Below are positions 1 to 12,215 of a DNA stretch of 64,000 nucleotides, in pieces. The translations under genes and the position numbers were made by a program. The DNA is from Allacma fusca (lineage: Eukaryota > Arthropoda > Collembola > Symphypleona > Sminthuridae): assembly GCA_947179485.1 (NCBI GenBank), contig OX359245.1, positions 72,155,067 to 72,219,066 of the forward strand. The letters are read 5' to 3'. A model generated the notes under the pieces. The model did no database searches. It saw only the letters and a list, made by a program, of their open reading frames with translations, and was not told the DNA's origin. Within the stretch, counting starts at the first letter, position 1; the number at the start of each line of letters is the position of its first letter.

Positions 1-204
1 TATGTACGAAAAACTCTATATATATCCAGAAGTACTAAGGATAGAATCAAGTACAACACCTTGTTCAAACTGTAGTGTTGTTCCTTAATCTAATACTGAT
101 TTCCCGTGTTGGGTTTTCAAAGCAGTAACAAAAAAATTTTGGAAACACCGTCAATTTTGACTTATTATTTCGGATCACCTCCGTGGTTTTTTGATGTAGT
201 TATC

Positions 205-1364
205 GTATAACCCAAAGGTGCACATCCTTCCTCGAAGGATAGGACTTATAAGCATATAAATAGGATAGGCATTAAAATCGAGCTTCTTATGTAGGTAGGA
301 TAGGATAGTAACCGAAATATTCAGCGTGCAAAAATAGGAATAGGATAGGCAACGTTTTGTACTGAAAATATAAAGGAATATAGGCAGGACTTGGTTTCAT
401 ATAAATGCTGCCTAAAATATAGGAAGGAATCCTCGGATTTAGTGTATATGTATGTCGGATAAGGGAGCGTCCATAAATGATGTCATTAAAATTTTGTATG
501 TTTTAAGAAGACCCCCTCATAATGCCATCACCTCCTGTCATCAAATAGTGTAGTGACGGACCCACCCATGATGATGACGTCAGCAAGACTGAGCGCACTC
601 CAGAATCACCCAAAAATTATGAATGTCTTACCTTTGTTAGGTGGAAACCATTGCAATACGATTTTCGCTGGAGGAGCCGTGGGTAATACATAACTTGCTA
701 ACAAGACATGCACAATTTTTGGGCGATTCTGCAGTATTTTCAGGCTCTTTAAACGTTGTAAATTCAGTGTGGTTTCTGCGGTTTCAGAATGAGTATTCAT
801 TAGTATCGTTGCGATTCATTCTTCTCAACAGCTTTAAAATATTTAATTTTCTTTTTCTGATTGCTGCTTAGTTTTTTCATTTTGATAGGTTTGAGCAATG
901 TTTAATTTTCCATACAGACTATTATGTCGAGTCGGAGGTGGTTAAAAGATGAATGAACAAATTAATTGATAAACTAATTGCTTGGTAATAATTTTGATTA
1001 AAATGCAGAAATTATCAATTATTAATATGTTGCTTACACTTTAACACATTGTTATTAACTTCCTGAGATAGTTGGATTTTTTAACTGATTTAAGGAGTAT
1101 ACATAAGTAATGTGCTGACGCAAAAGGATCGCTGGTCATACACAGAATGAAATTTATAGCATAGGAATAGGCATGTATGCTGCTATTGTATCCTTTATAG
1201 GAAATAGGTAGGCAGCTTGAGTAGGTTTGCCAATCCTATATCTATATATAGGGGGATCGAGAGTTTTCCATTACTTTAAATAGGATATGCAGGATGTATT
1301 CTTAGTTCCCATTTGTAGGAAGGTTATAGGAATGCGGACACATATGTGCATCTTTGGTATAACC
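205..1364. mobile_element. hAT-like non-autonomous element with ATAGGATAGG-rich ends
   Basis: The element proper is 213-1356. It starts CAAAGGTGCACAT and ends with the near-complement ATGTGCATCTTTG. Both sides carry an identical 8-bp direct repeat GTATAACC (205-212 and 1357-1364), which is the target-duplication length of hAT transposases. The outer 200 bp on each side (about 230-440 and 1140-1335) are made of degenerate ATAGGATAGG/AGGTAGG words; the middle is unremarkable AT-rich sequence with no transposase-like ORF. Superfamily assignment rests on TSD length and inverted termini only. Confidence 0.8.
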
Positions 1365-2092
1365 AATTGCAATATCTCGTATAACCCATATAACTATATA
1401 TAACTTTATTATAACTATACACAACTAACTATAACTCGTATAAACCGCGTTTGTAACTTAAACTCAGATATTTGTATTGACTTATAAATTTTCAAAATTC
1501 TAACCGCTAAATTTGGAAAAAATCGGGAATTTGGACCAGTTTTTTGATATGCCATTTTCGTCCTTTAGAAGAAATCATCTGAGATATTGTCCTCCCTTAG
1601 AACAATTTGCCTTACGTCGAAGTTTTTAAATAATTTCAAACAAAAATTACATCGTATCCTTTGCTGTTCAAAATTTCAAAAACAACGATTTTAAAGTCTC
1701 GAAACATTTTCACAAACTGGAATAATTTTAGACTCACAAGGTACATTTTGGTGGATGTTAAACTTTTTTAACGTATTTAATTGCTCTACAAGATTAAATG
1801 ATGTTAGGCTAAATTTCGAAATACTAGACAAATTGCTTGGTGGGGTATTCAAATTTACCAATTTTTGGATCAAAATGTTAACATTTAATTTTATCTAGAA
1901 GAATTATCTGATTTTTAGCCACTCTTAGGACAATTTATTTTTTGATAAAGTATTTGATAATATAAAAAGATTTCAAATTCATTCCGACTGGTGTTCAAAA
2001 TTTCGAAAAAAACTAATTTTCCAGCAAATTGAGATTCTCAAAAAACCCAAAAACGTTTAAAAGATATGATGTTTCTAGATCACTGATACCTC
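1365..2092. other. AT-rich non-coding stretch
   Basis: I see no supported gene. The ORF on the minus strand at 1691-1873 is short and low-complexity. Sequence resembles decayed intergenic or intronic DNA. Confidence 0.4.
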
Positions 2093-2228
2093 ATTTAAAG
2101 ATTACACCTCTAAACGCATAAAAGCTAAACGTATAACAGCTAATACGCATAATCAGCTAAACGTATAAGGTATCTAAACGTATAATCATCTATACGTATA
2201 AAGTATCTAAACGCATAATCGTCTAAAC
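2093..2228. repeat. CTAAACGTATA-type degenerate tandem array
   Basis: About nine degenerate copies of an 11-16 bp word (CTAAACGTATA / CTAAACGCATAATC) run up to the left end of the GTACCC element. The same array occurs at 6869-7015 and, inverted, at 8650-8825, each beginning in similar flanking sequence (ATTACACCTCTAAACGC at 2.1 and 6.87 kb). Confidence 0.75.
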
Positions 2229-4289
2229 CAGTGCTCGGACTGGGTACAGAAATTGTGTACCCGTACCCATACCCGAATTTCGGATACGACAAAATGCTGT
2301 ACCTATACCCGTACCCATACCCGAATACCCGGGTAAATTATTTCAGTACCCGTACCCATACTTGAAACTGCAATGTAGTACCTGTACGCACGAATTACCC
2401 GTAATGTACCCAAAACCTGTACCCATACCCGAGTACCTAGTGTTTGTACCCGGGTAATACTCGGGTACTGGAAGTTTGGCCAATCAAAAGTACCCAAAGA
2501 CATTTGCCTGTTCAGCTGAAAATGTTTAATTGTCCATTTTTCGACTTCCATTAGAAATGTCCGGAATTTTGAAAATTTTCCGTAGGCGTTAAGGGTATCC
2601 TATTTCAAATGGTTTAAAAAATCATTTAAAGTCATTTATGATTTATTTTAACACTGACGAAATTCAAATGCTACTACGTCAAAATATTAACTTACTGAAT
2701 GAAATGAATCGAGGGTGAGTACTCGGGTAGTACCCGCGTACTTGCGAGTACTCAAATTCTGTACCCGGGTAGTACCCATGCCAGTACCCATACCCATTTA
2801 CCCGAGTATTACCCGTACCCATTCCGAGCACTGGACTTGTGTTAAAAGATTTTTGAGAAAAGGATTTGTCACAAACAAAATTGTTTCATGTTCTCGAAGC
2901 TGGAAAGCAAGTTATAGAGAGTTTAGTATTAAAGAATTCGTCCCAATTGTGTATCCTTACACCATACAAGAATTTTTCAATAACCAATTCGCGAGAACTC
3001 ATTTCATTTCATTCAGCAAGTTACTATTTTGGCGTAGTAGCATTTGAATTTCGTCAGTGATCATTAAAAATAAATCACAAAAGGCCTTAAATGATTTTTA
3101 AAAATTGAAATAGAATACGATTAACAACTATGGAAAATTCTCAAAATCCAGGGCATTTTTAAAGAAGGTCAAAAAATTGATGAATTAAAAATGTTCAGCT
3201 GGGCAGGCAAATGTCGTCGGGGATTTTAAATCGGCCAAACTTCCAGTAGCCGAGTAATACCCGGGTGCAAACATTAGGTACTTGGGTACGGGTACAGATT
3301 TTGGGTACATTACGGGTACGAGTAAATTGTGGGTACAGGTACTACATTGTAGTTTCAGGTACGGGTACGGGTACTGAAATAATTCACCCGGGTACTCGGG
3401 TATGGGTACGGGTATAGGTACACCAATTTGTCGTACCCGACATTCGGGTACGGGTACAGGCAGGCGCGTAGCCAGGAATTGGCCAAGGGGGGGGCAACAT
3501 TAATTAGAACGTACCTATGTAAACTGACACATTCTATGGGAAATCCAATTCACGAATGTAAACCTCATCAAATTTTGCAAGCGTAATTTCAGATTTTAAA
3601 ATTATCCACGTTTTACGATTCCATCAAATTTGAATAATTTTGGACCAGATTTTTAATTGGGCTTGATCCGATTTCGGAGAATTTCGAGACCTGGGTTCGC
3701 TTCGCATTCAAATCACCCGCTAAGCAAGGATGAACACAATAAAAATATACTCTAGAATCACCCAAAACGTCTCTTTATTGAATGGTTTATTACCCACGGC
3801 TTCTTCCCGTCAAAAGTTGACCCATCCATACTCGCGAAAATCGTATCGAAATGCTTTTCCATTTCGATAGAAATTTATTGATCTAGAAATCCTTTGCTTT
3901 CGCAATGGACAAACATTGCGATACGATTTTCGCGCGTATGGATGGGTCAATTAATGACGGGAGAAGCCGTGGGTAAGAAATCATTCACACGAAACATGCA
4001 AATTTCATGGGTGATTCTAGAGTTATGCTGTTTATACAAAGATATTGACATGGAATACTGCATATGTTGAGTTTCGAAGTGATGTTTTTTACAAATAAAA
4101 AAAAATTGTACTGTCAAATCACTAAAAAGGTTTGCATGTCTCGGTATGAACTGATTTATTTTTAACGTTTTGAGTGATTTGAGAGTATTTTATTTCGAAT
4201 GGGGGGGGGGCAATTGCCCCATTTGCCCCCCCCCCTTGGCTACGCGCCTGGGTACAGGTACACGGTTTCGGTACCCAGTCCGAGCACTG
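2229..4289. mobile_element. GTACCC-word foldback element (hAT-like termini)
   Basis: Left terminus CAGTGCTCGGACTGGGTAC at 2229 is an exact 19-bp inverted match to the right terminus ending at 4289. Between them, 2240-2715 is repeated in inverted orientation at about 2993-3460, so the unit folds back on itself. An internal CCGAGCACTG terminus also occurs at 2824-2833, so two head-to-head copies may have fused. Both halves are rich in GTACCC/GGTAC words. No clear target duplication is seen at the outer ends (GTCTAAAC left, CGCTGGAG right). A second element (3461-4250) is inserted near the right end. Short ORFs here are word-repeat artefacts. Confidence 0.7.
3453..4258. mobile_element. hAT-like element CAGGCGCGTAGCCA, nested insertion
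   Basis: Element 3461-4250 has 14-bp inverted termini CAGGCGCGTAGCCA ... TGGCTACGCGCCTG, followed internally by G-runs and C-runs (GGGGGGGGCAA / TTGCCCC). It is flanked by identical 8-bp repeats GGTACAGG (3453-3460 and 4251-4258). The target lies inside the GTACCC element, so this insertion is younger. No transposase ORF. A truncated relative (right part only) lies at about 26635-26816. Confidence 0.88.
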
Positions 4290-5106
4290 CGCTGGAGTAA
4301 CACTCTGTATATACTTATTTTATTTTATTGCACAATGCTATTGTCAAAGATCCTATCGTGAGAGTGCGTATTTACATGTGTGCAGTATACTTATGATTGT
4401 ATTTTTCTGAAGGGTTTTAAAGCCAAATAAAAAATATGCCGACACAAGTAAGCCCCTTAAATTTCGTTTATTTATCTAAATCTTGTTCCAGTGAATTGTT
4501 GACTAAAATTAAGGCGTATAAGTGGCATTAAATACCTGGAAAATGATTACTTTTAAAAAGTATTTTAGATAATCCGGTAATAAAGCTATACAATGTTATT
4601 GATTGCAGTGATTCCTTGAATTGTCAATAGCTTAATGCGATGCATGAGAGGTAACTAATCCTAGGCTGTAGATAAATTCTTTTGCGTATTACTGACAATG
4701 AGCCGAAATTAAATGAAATCTTCATATCATATAATGTGTACCTTTGTGTATAGTATGCAAATATTTGTTATTACTATAAGGGTTACCCTGTGCAGTTTCT
4801 AGTAACATGAAAACGTGACAAATCCCTTTAATTTCCCTTGTGAAATGTGTGTACGTGACCATGTACAATGCTTACAATTGTTCTTAAACGCAAATTATTA
4901 GTGCATGGAATCCTATTGTGCCGGGATCTTTTGACAATTCTTGAAGACAAAAGACTCGATATTTTCAAAAGATTAACTCTGGAACGTAAACATCGAAGCG
5001 ATTAATAGTCATAATGCGGAGTTTATACTTTAATATACCCAAAAGTCTCACAGGGTTTACTATACCTCTATTATTCTTTATGATCTCACATCTCCAATGC
5101 CGGCCT
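4290..5106. other. intergenic stretch
   Basis: AT-rich sequence in which I recognise no gene, terminus or tandem repeat. Confidence 0.4.
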
Positions 5107-5975
5107 ATGTGTTAACACGCCAACAAACATGACTGATGATCGAAGAAGGGGCAAGGTGCCCCTGCATGTATGTATGCTGTTCGCTTTATAAGAACATACA
5201 GTTTCATTGCATGTACCCGTTATAATACACAACATCCCTGCACTGTCCCGCAGCCTCGCAAGCATTTTATATCACAACACACATACGCAGATTTAGCTAT
5301 AGAGGGAGTGTGTGAAATGTAAAGTTACAGGTCGGAAGAGAAGGTTTTTGCAGGCAAAGAATGAGATACGGGCTATGCACTGGACACAATTTTACCTGAC
5401 TATCAGTCGTTGCAGTATACACAAATACAACGATTCATCATCATCGATTTATCAGCGTACAGAACATTATCCCTAATAACACTTGTAAAAATTCGTCCCC
5501 AAACCTCATTTGCATACCGGTAGCGTACAAGGAGAGAAAAAAATCAGCATTACGTGATAAGTCGTTAAAGAGCGAAGCGTCACTATTGCATGTAAATTAG
5601 CATAAGCTAGTAACTATACGTTCTCCTCGTAAATAATTACTCTAAAAGGCTTATTATACATATATACCAGTGAGCGTAGTATTTTAAACTAAAAATTAAT
5701 TCGAAATTCCTGCATCTATCGTAATGAGTAATTATGCATCGATTAAATTTTGAAGAACGCTTACGCAAATATTAAAATAACTCATGCTCGAGTTTATGCG
5801 ACATCTACCGATTAACGGAAAAGACAATTTACGAATATTTAATAAAGATAATACATAACCATAATTTCAAATTCGCTTCATCGTTAAACAACCTGGACAT
5901 ATTTGTACTCTGGTACTCTCGAAAGCCGGCTCTACTATGCAACCTTACAGAGTCGATTCACCACCCAACTGTCCA
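5107..5975 (-). mobile_element. SINE-like repeat, long copy
   Basis: Read on the minus strand from about 5975, the head resembles a tRNA-derived pol III promoter (GTGGTGAATCGACTCTGTAAGG, then CCGGCTTTCGAGAGTACC) and aligns with the head of the copy at 17041 (+). The body also matches: the CAAATGAGGTTTGG segment (near 5510 and 17158), the CTATAGCTAA...TGTGTTGTGATAT segment (near 5270-5310 and 17378-17410), and GAAACTGTATGTT (near 5205 and 17457). The segment 5107-5208 occurs again at 6771-6862. This copy is longer than the 17-kb copy and is either interrupted or compound. Confidence 0.55.
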
Positions 5976-6307
5976 GACTACGATGCATCGCAGCGATGAT
6001 AAACTGACGTATGAAGAGTTCTGGATAGGAACTTTCAATTAAAGACTTATTCGGATTCGGGAAAAAAAATTACAAACAGAAAAGTAACTAATTTTTCGGG
6101 GTACATATTAAAAGTGACGAATTAACTTTCATATAGTTTTTCTTATTATTTCCGTCCTCCAAACTCATTCCAAAGACACTTGAAGCTCGATTAATGACAC
6201 TTAGCACGTGTTTGTTGCCCATGCCAATGTTTACCTTACGAAGGTAGACATAAATGAATCTCGTAGAAAATTTGGAACAAACTCCCTGAATTTTTTAAAT
6301 GTTGGCA

Positions 6308-6430
6308 TGTTTTCTTAATTAACCAAATCAATCTATAGTGGAAATTAATGTTTTCTTAATTAACCAAATCAATCTATAGTGGAAATTAATGTTTTCTTAA
6401 TTAACCAAATCAATCTATAGTGGAAATTAC
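6308..6430. repeat. 41-bp tandem repeat, three copies
   Basis: Three near-perfect head-to-tail copies of a 41-bp unit (starts TGTTTTCTTAATTAACC) at 6308, 6349 and 6390. Too few copies and no spacers, so not a CRISPR array. Confidence 0.9.
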
Positions 6431-6770
6431 AAATGCTTACAAAATAGGGAAATAGCATTTATGGAAGTTCAATCGGAATAAGATTTTATTAATTAATATT
6501 TAATACCTTAATCGAAAAAATATAAACCAAGGCTACCATGTTATATTAGTATTACAGACGTCCACATATTATGATACTTCAACGATTCTTGTTCATTATC
6601 AATTATTGGGATGTAATAAATTACATATACATAGGTATCTGGGTTAAGAATTTTGATCTTCATCACTGGATTCAAAGACATTCCGCAAATCTGTACCAGG
6701 TGATACGCAGGACACTTGAGTTGGTTCAATAGACGCGTCTACCATGCTCTTGGTCACACACATGTGTTAA

Positions 6771-6862
6771 CACGCCAACAAACATGACTGATGATCGAAG
6801 AAGGGAAAAGGTGCTCCTGCATGTATGTATGCTGTTCGCTTTATAAGAACATACAGTTTCAT
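6771..6862. repeat. dispersed repeat, second copy of 5107-5208
   Basis: About 92 bp running from ATGTGTTAACACGCC to ATACAGTTTCAT match 5107-5208 in direct orientation with few differences. The segment is the 3' part of the SINE-like family and abuts the CTAAACG foldback. Confidence 0.75.
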
Positions 6863-8827
6863 GATTACACCTCTAAACGCAAAAAAGCTAAACGTATAAC
6901 AGCTAAACGTATAAGCTCAATACGCATAATCAGCTAAACGTATAAGGTATCTAAACGCATAATCACCTATACGTATAGGGTATCTAAACGCATAAGGTAG
7001 CAAAATGTATAATAATGTACAAGTATATATTGACATTCGTTTGAAGAAGGGCAGTATTTTAATTCAGGGATCAAAACAATATTCTACACATAAATAATAT
7101 AATGTTCTACACATTCCCTTGCAGCAGCATCGTCGTTAAAGGGATCAAATTGTCTATTGTATATTAAACCCATGTTAACATGTAATTTAAATAAAAGGAA
7201 TATATACTAATATTTAATAATAATAGTCTAAGTACAGGCAATGTGTACAGGCAAGTCCTCTAACTCTAATAGTCCCAAGTATGCATTCTAACATTCTGTC
7301 AGTCCACTCAGTCGTGTAGTATCCATGCGTTAGTCCCTACCAGTCTCAGTCCTAGCAAAAATCTCAGTCAGTCCATTATGTATTTCGTATGCATTTAAGT
7401 CCAGAAGAGTACCACGTGTTGAGCATACACGTCTTCATGGACTCAATGTCGACAATTTTATTACTTCTCGAACTCACCATTTGCAATAATTTTTTTACAT
7501 TCAGTGTACTAGTAATTTGATAAATAATTATGGAAAGAACAGGTTTTAGCACATATTGGCTAAAAGTCTAAATAACGGAAAAAATACTGGTCGAATAATA
7601 AAAAATTTCCAGATTTTCCAAAAATACCCGCAGCTCCAATACTTTATCACGTTGTCAAACATTTCAGATCCTACAACCTTAATTTTGGTCAAAATTTTTC
7701 CCTTACCGCATTTCTTTTAATTTGGCTCCGGATAGAGTTTTTTGTCTTATTTGTTTCATATTTTTGCTGGCGTCTCAAAATACAATACTATTACAGGGAT
7801 CGTCTAATATACATACGTGCAAACTGTCATTGAAATTTTCTAGAACCAAGCGCCAAAATTAATTTTTTCAAGCAGTTTTAGGATAATAGCAAATATAATT
7901 TTGAATTCCCGATTGAATGATGATCTTATTTATTTATTATCCTGCTTCAATGAGGTCACCGGAGCCAAAAATGTAACGCATGGTTTAATTTTTTTATATT
8001 CAATTTTACTTACTAAACTAAACTTTACAGCATTTCAGCGGAAATCCTACAAGAATTCCAGCAAACATATTAATTTTGAGTTTAGAAAAATTCAGGGGTG
8101 GATTTACGGGGTGGCCCACCCTGTAAAACATTTAGGGCCAGGGTAACACAAATGTTGACTAAGGCCCTCAGATTACATACATAAATGCAAAGGCCCACAA
8201 ATCCATTTTGGGGGTTAGGGCCAGGGTACAAATTATTTTATTAATCCACCCCCGGAACAATCCATACGTGTACCCTTTTTGTGGCTCAAATTACCCAAAC
8301 GTTGACGCAGTTCAATGACGTAAATTTTGGAAAAACTTGGCAAGATCGGTTCAAGAAAATCAAATATATTATAAGCCACTCCCGGAAATATAGTCAGGCA
8401 AATATCAGTAACTGGCGTAAATACTGATTTTTACGGGGTCATCAACGGCTCCTGATAAACAGTGGGATTCAAACTATTTGCGTGCGTTTTACCTGTACGC
8501 ATTGCCTGTACGTAGACTATTTTCCTTTTATTGAAATTACATGTAGACGTTGGTTGAATATGCATAAGACAATTTGGTCTCTTTAGCAACGATGGTCTTG
8601 CAAGGACATGTATTAAATGTAATTACATATAAATGCTTTTAAATAGATACCCTATACGTTTGGCCGATTATACGTTTTTAAAGCCTATACGTTTAGACGA
8701 TTATATGTTTAGATACCTTATACGTATAGATGATTATGCGTTTAGATACCTTATACGTTTAGCTGATTATGCGTATAACTCTATGCGTTTAGCTGTTATA
8801 CGTTTAGCTCTTTATGCGTTTAGCTAG
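6863..8827. repeat. foldback structure with CTAAACGTATA arrays as arms
   Basis: The left arm (6869-7015) and right arm (8650-8825) are inverted copies of the degenerate CTAAACGTATA array also present at 2093-2228. They enclose about 1.6 kb of AT-rich DNA without a convincing ORF. The arrangement fits a word-satellite element like the others in this window, but I could not define exact termini or a target duplication. Confidence 0.5.
8085..8262. mobile_element. small MITE, CAGGGGTGGATT termini
   Basis: Element 8093-8254 (162 bp) starts CAGGGGTGGATTTACGG and ends TTAATCCACCCCCG, imperfect inverted termini. Flanking octamers GAAAAATT and GAACAATC agree at 6 of 8 positions, consistent with an old hAT-type target duplication. 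The interior repeats GGGCCAGGGTA twice. Confidence 0.5.
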
Positions 8828-8829
8828 GA

Positions 8830-10170
8830 TACCCATTTAAAAGCTACTTACGTGCTCTATAAGCTGAAATAATGCCAACCGAAATTTAAAAATTATAGTC
8901 CAGGCCATGGATATTCAAATTTACCAATTTTTACCCCAAAATTCTTTTTACCAACAGGGAAGAAACTGAGACTCCGCCCCCCAGAAAAAATTGTCTTCCA
9001 AAAAAGTTGTTGAATAATTTAAAATAATCCAAATCATCCTTATGGATCTTAAAAATTTTCAAAAAGCACATTTTGGAAGCGATTGTGAAAGTTGAAAAAA
9101 CCACAGTACATTTTGACCTGGCTGTCACAATAACTCGGTTAATAATACCCCATTAAAAAGTTGTATAATTGCTTTAAATCCTAAAACCATTTCGAACAAA
9201 ATTTCGAAATCCTCGTCCTTATTTTGGCAGGATATTCAAAATCATTAATTATTTTAACCAAAATTTTCTCTATTTTGCCTGAAAGAAATCATCTGAGAGC
9301 TGGCCATCCAACTATACTTGTGGTCATCTAAGAGCTCATTATAAAGCTCTTAGATATATATAAAGCATTAAAAACTTAAGTATTTTCACAACAATAAAAG
9401 TATAAAATATTATATATTAATTAAACCTTTACATTATGCTCAGAAACGCCGACTTGACATATATTCCCACAATCTGAACATTTTCTTCAGGGTATAGAAA
9501 ACATTATTATCATTGTATGCTCATAGAGTTAAAATCTGACGGAATTATCCCGTGAATTAATTTCTGAATTCGATTGAGAATAATGAGTCGCACTCAGACT
9601 CTTTCCTCAGTTGAGATTGAAATCAGAGAAATCCTTACTCATGATTTCCACACGCTCTAGAATTAGATCACGCTCGCAAATTATAATAATTATGCACCAG
9701 TTCTTCAATTAGTTTTCTTCTTCAGGAATGAAAGATTCAATTAATTGATTTTTATCAACACTCATCACCAATGACAATGATTGATGAGCAAACTTTGAGT
9801 ATACGTTCAGGATTCATTCAGTGTTCCCGTTAAATAATTATGCAGATGTAATTATTAAAGAATGAGTGAGACATGGTCTGCAGATAAATTACGCTTATCT
9901 CCCATTCAGATATCTGAATTTTTTTTTAATCAGTTGTAGCTGATAGGGGCGATATTCGGTGCTTGAAAAATATCTACTTCATAATAACCAATAAATAATT
10001 ATTATATTCATACAAAACTGTCAAAATCTAATCCCTTTGGGATATCTTGCTTATTGACGATTAATCAGATAGAAGAGCTACAGAGCGCACATTGATGTAC
10101 ATCCGCACCTGGAAATAATAGGAACTCTTTGTATGTTGTTACAGCAAAAGTCATTCCCCCATAAATTCAA
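8830..10170. other. intergenic region upstream of the crystallin gene
   Basis: AT-rich. I see no gene. A minus-strand ORF at 8931-9128 lacks any recognisable feature. The last 200 bp before 10176 presumably contain the promoter of the crystallin-like gene, but no motif stands out. Confidence 0.35.
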
Positions 10171-10175
10171 CCAAA

Positions 10176-10937
10176 ATGAAAGTCTTAATATTTCTATCAG
10201 TCCTTGCCTTAGGAGCTGCTGTGATTCAGGAAATAATTCTTCACGAGAGTAATAATGGTGATCATGATGGGAACTTCTATACTTTTCGGAGGGGAATCCC
10301 AGACGTTACTATTTACCCCTTTGCAAAGGACATTGTTCGGTATTGTCAAAAGTCGAGGTAAATATAATCCTTAAATTATTTTAGGATCACTTCAACCCTT
10401 CATACGCTTTTAATAATTACATTATGCTTCTGAAAATTGGTAAAGCTAATTATATCATAGAATGTTTGTTTGAAAACAATTACTAGAGTTACCTTCTACT
10501 CCGGTATCAATTACACGGGGTCAATATATAACAATTTTGAGGGACAGTTATGCTACGCCTTTGATTCGGGATTGCTCAAATCCGCCCGTTTTCATGGGAA
10601 TTCAAATACAACAATGGACGGCGTGAGCCTCTACCCTGAAACTAATTTACGAGGAGACGAAATCCATGTTGACCGGTCACCATTTGCAGGGATTACCCAA
10701 AAAGTTTCGTCCCTGGGATATACGGGGGGATCAGCCTGGACTGTGTTTGAAGGGATTAATTTCAATGGCAAATCGTCATGTCTCAAACCAGCGACATACA
10801 TTAGCGATTCGTCTTATTATTATAACATCACGAGGGATTTAAACGTCACTACCATCGGATCCCTTTTCAAAGGCTGCGTCACACATGTGACTCCAGAGAT
10901 AAGAAGACAGCTGCTGGAGGGAGCTTTCAAAAATTAA
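10176..10937 (+). CDS. secreted beta/gamma-crystallin-domain protein, two exons
   Basis: Exon 1 is 10176-10357 and exon 2 is 10487-10937. The donor G|GTAAAT and the acceptor TACTAG give a phase-2 join, yielding 633 bp and 210 residues. The N-terminus is a textbook signal peptide (MKVLIFLSVLALGAAV). From about residue 61 the sequence shows Greek-key crystallin strands: VTFYSGINYTG, a central segment with DGVSLYPETNLRGD, then WTVFEGINFNGKSSCL. Each matches the beta/gamma-crystallin pattern (aromatic-x-x-x-x-aromatic/G-x-G near a Ser/Cys). Residues 20-60 are not recognisable. Secreted crystallin-fold proteins of arthropods are poorly characterised; a structural or calcium-binding extracellular role is inference. 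No neighbouring gene suggests a pathway. The ATG is preceded by ACCAAA, a good context. Confidence 0.85.
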
Positions 10938-11318
10938 TTAATTTGTGAATTATGATGAACAAGAATGAACTAGTAAAAAGCCCTGCTTCGCAGGAGTAAT
11001 TGCTTCGTGTTCAGGCATAAAACAGTGAGATTGAAGCTAAATTAGAACATTAGCACATCACAAAGTTGTAATTATCATGGTTGAGCGCACATGGAAACTA
11101 TCCACCAAGGCCCTGCCCATGCCCCATGTTCGATCCGTAGATCGCAGCTAGGAGTTAGTCCCGCATATCGGAAGATAAAGTTATTCATCGATTTACAACT
11201 TCTTTAAATACAACGTTCGTTGTAAATTATTCATTACATAGAACATAGTACATAGAAAAACTCAATGAAATTCTGGAATGTTAACCAAATTTGCAATCCA
11301 CGGTGGAATCAAATATTT

Positions 11319-11767
11319 CTGTGAAGTAGGGCTTCTACTCGGGACGGGACCGGGACAGTTTCGGGACCAACGATTTGTCCCCATGTTATTTCGGGACTGA
11401 ATCGGGACGAATTTGTTTGTCCACAAGATTTCGGGACGGGACGGAACAATAGATCGGGACAGAAACCAATACCTGTGCAGTATACTATTGCTGTGAAAAT
11501 GAATAGTTATGGGAATCGTTTTATATGTAAATATTTTTTAAAGTAATATTTCGCTATTATTGGAGGTATTCTTAAAGAAATCAAGAAATTTGGAGCATTT
11601 TATAAGACTGGTATTATAACCGGGACGGGGCAGTTTCGGGACAAAATGTTTGTCCCCATGCAATGTCGGGACTGAATCGGGAAATGTTTTTGTCCCGAGG
11701 ATCTCGGGACGGGACGGAATTGTCGACGGGACAAAAAATTGTCCCTAGTAGAAGCCCTACTGTGAAG
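11319..11767. mobile_element. hAT-like GGGAC-word element with perfect TSD
   Basis: Element 11327-11759 (433 bp) has termini TAGGGCTTCTACTCGGGAC ... GTCCCTAGTAGAAGCCCTA and is flanked by identical octamers CTGTGAAG (11319-11326 and 11760-11767). The ends are full of GGGAC/CGGGAC words. The core (about 11480-11610) is AT-rich and matches the core of 35204-35727. Non-coding; the 11600-11788 ORF is an artefact. Confidence 0.9.
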
Positions 11768-12081
11768 AGAATTTTTGTACGTAAACATACTGACTCTTGA
11801 CTAACTAAACTAATTTAAATTGTGTGCATTTGTGTTTTATTACATTTCCCGTTTTTCATTTAAATCTATCCTGCCGCTCGGTTACATCCAACATGTATAA
11901 GCTTCTTTGGTAGAAGTATTGTTTTAGTAGCTCCGTTTCTAATTCATTAGAAAACGTTAAGCGTTTACATCTATGACTCACATACTTACAAACTTACAAT
12001 TAGGTAGATATTAGAAACCAATTATTCAACAATAATTTCATATATATTACAGACTAACGTTAAGAACAATTGCAAATATAT

Positions 12082-12215
12082 TAGAGACTCAAAATAATAA
12101 TGAGTGCGGAATAGTTCTGTCAATAGAAACAACATAAAATTCGGGATTTAGAGACTCAAGATAATAATGAGTGCGGAATAGTTCGATCAATAGAAACAAC
12201 ATAAAATTCGGGAGT
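12082..12215. repeat. 67-bp tandem duplication
   Basis: Two copies of a 67-bp unit (TAGAGACTCAARATAATAATG ...) at 12082 and 12149, differing at a few positions. Confidence 0.9.
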
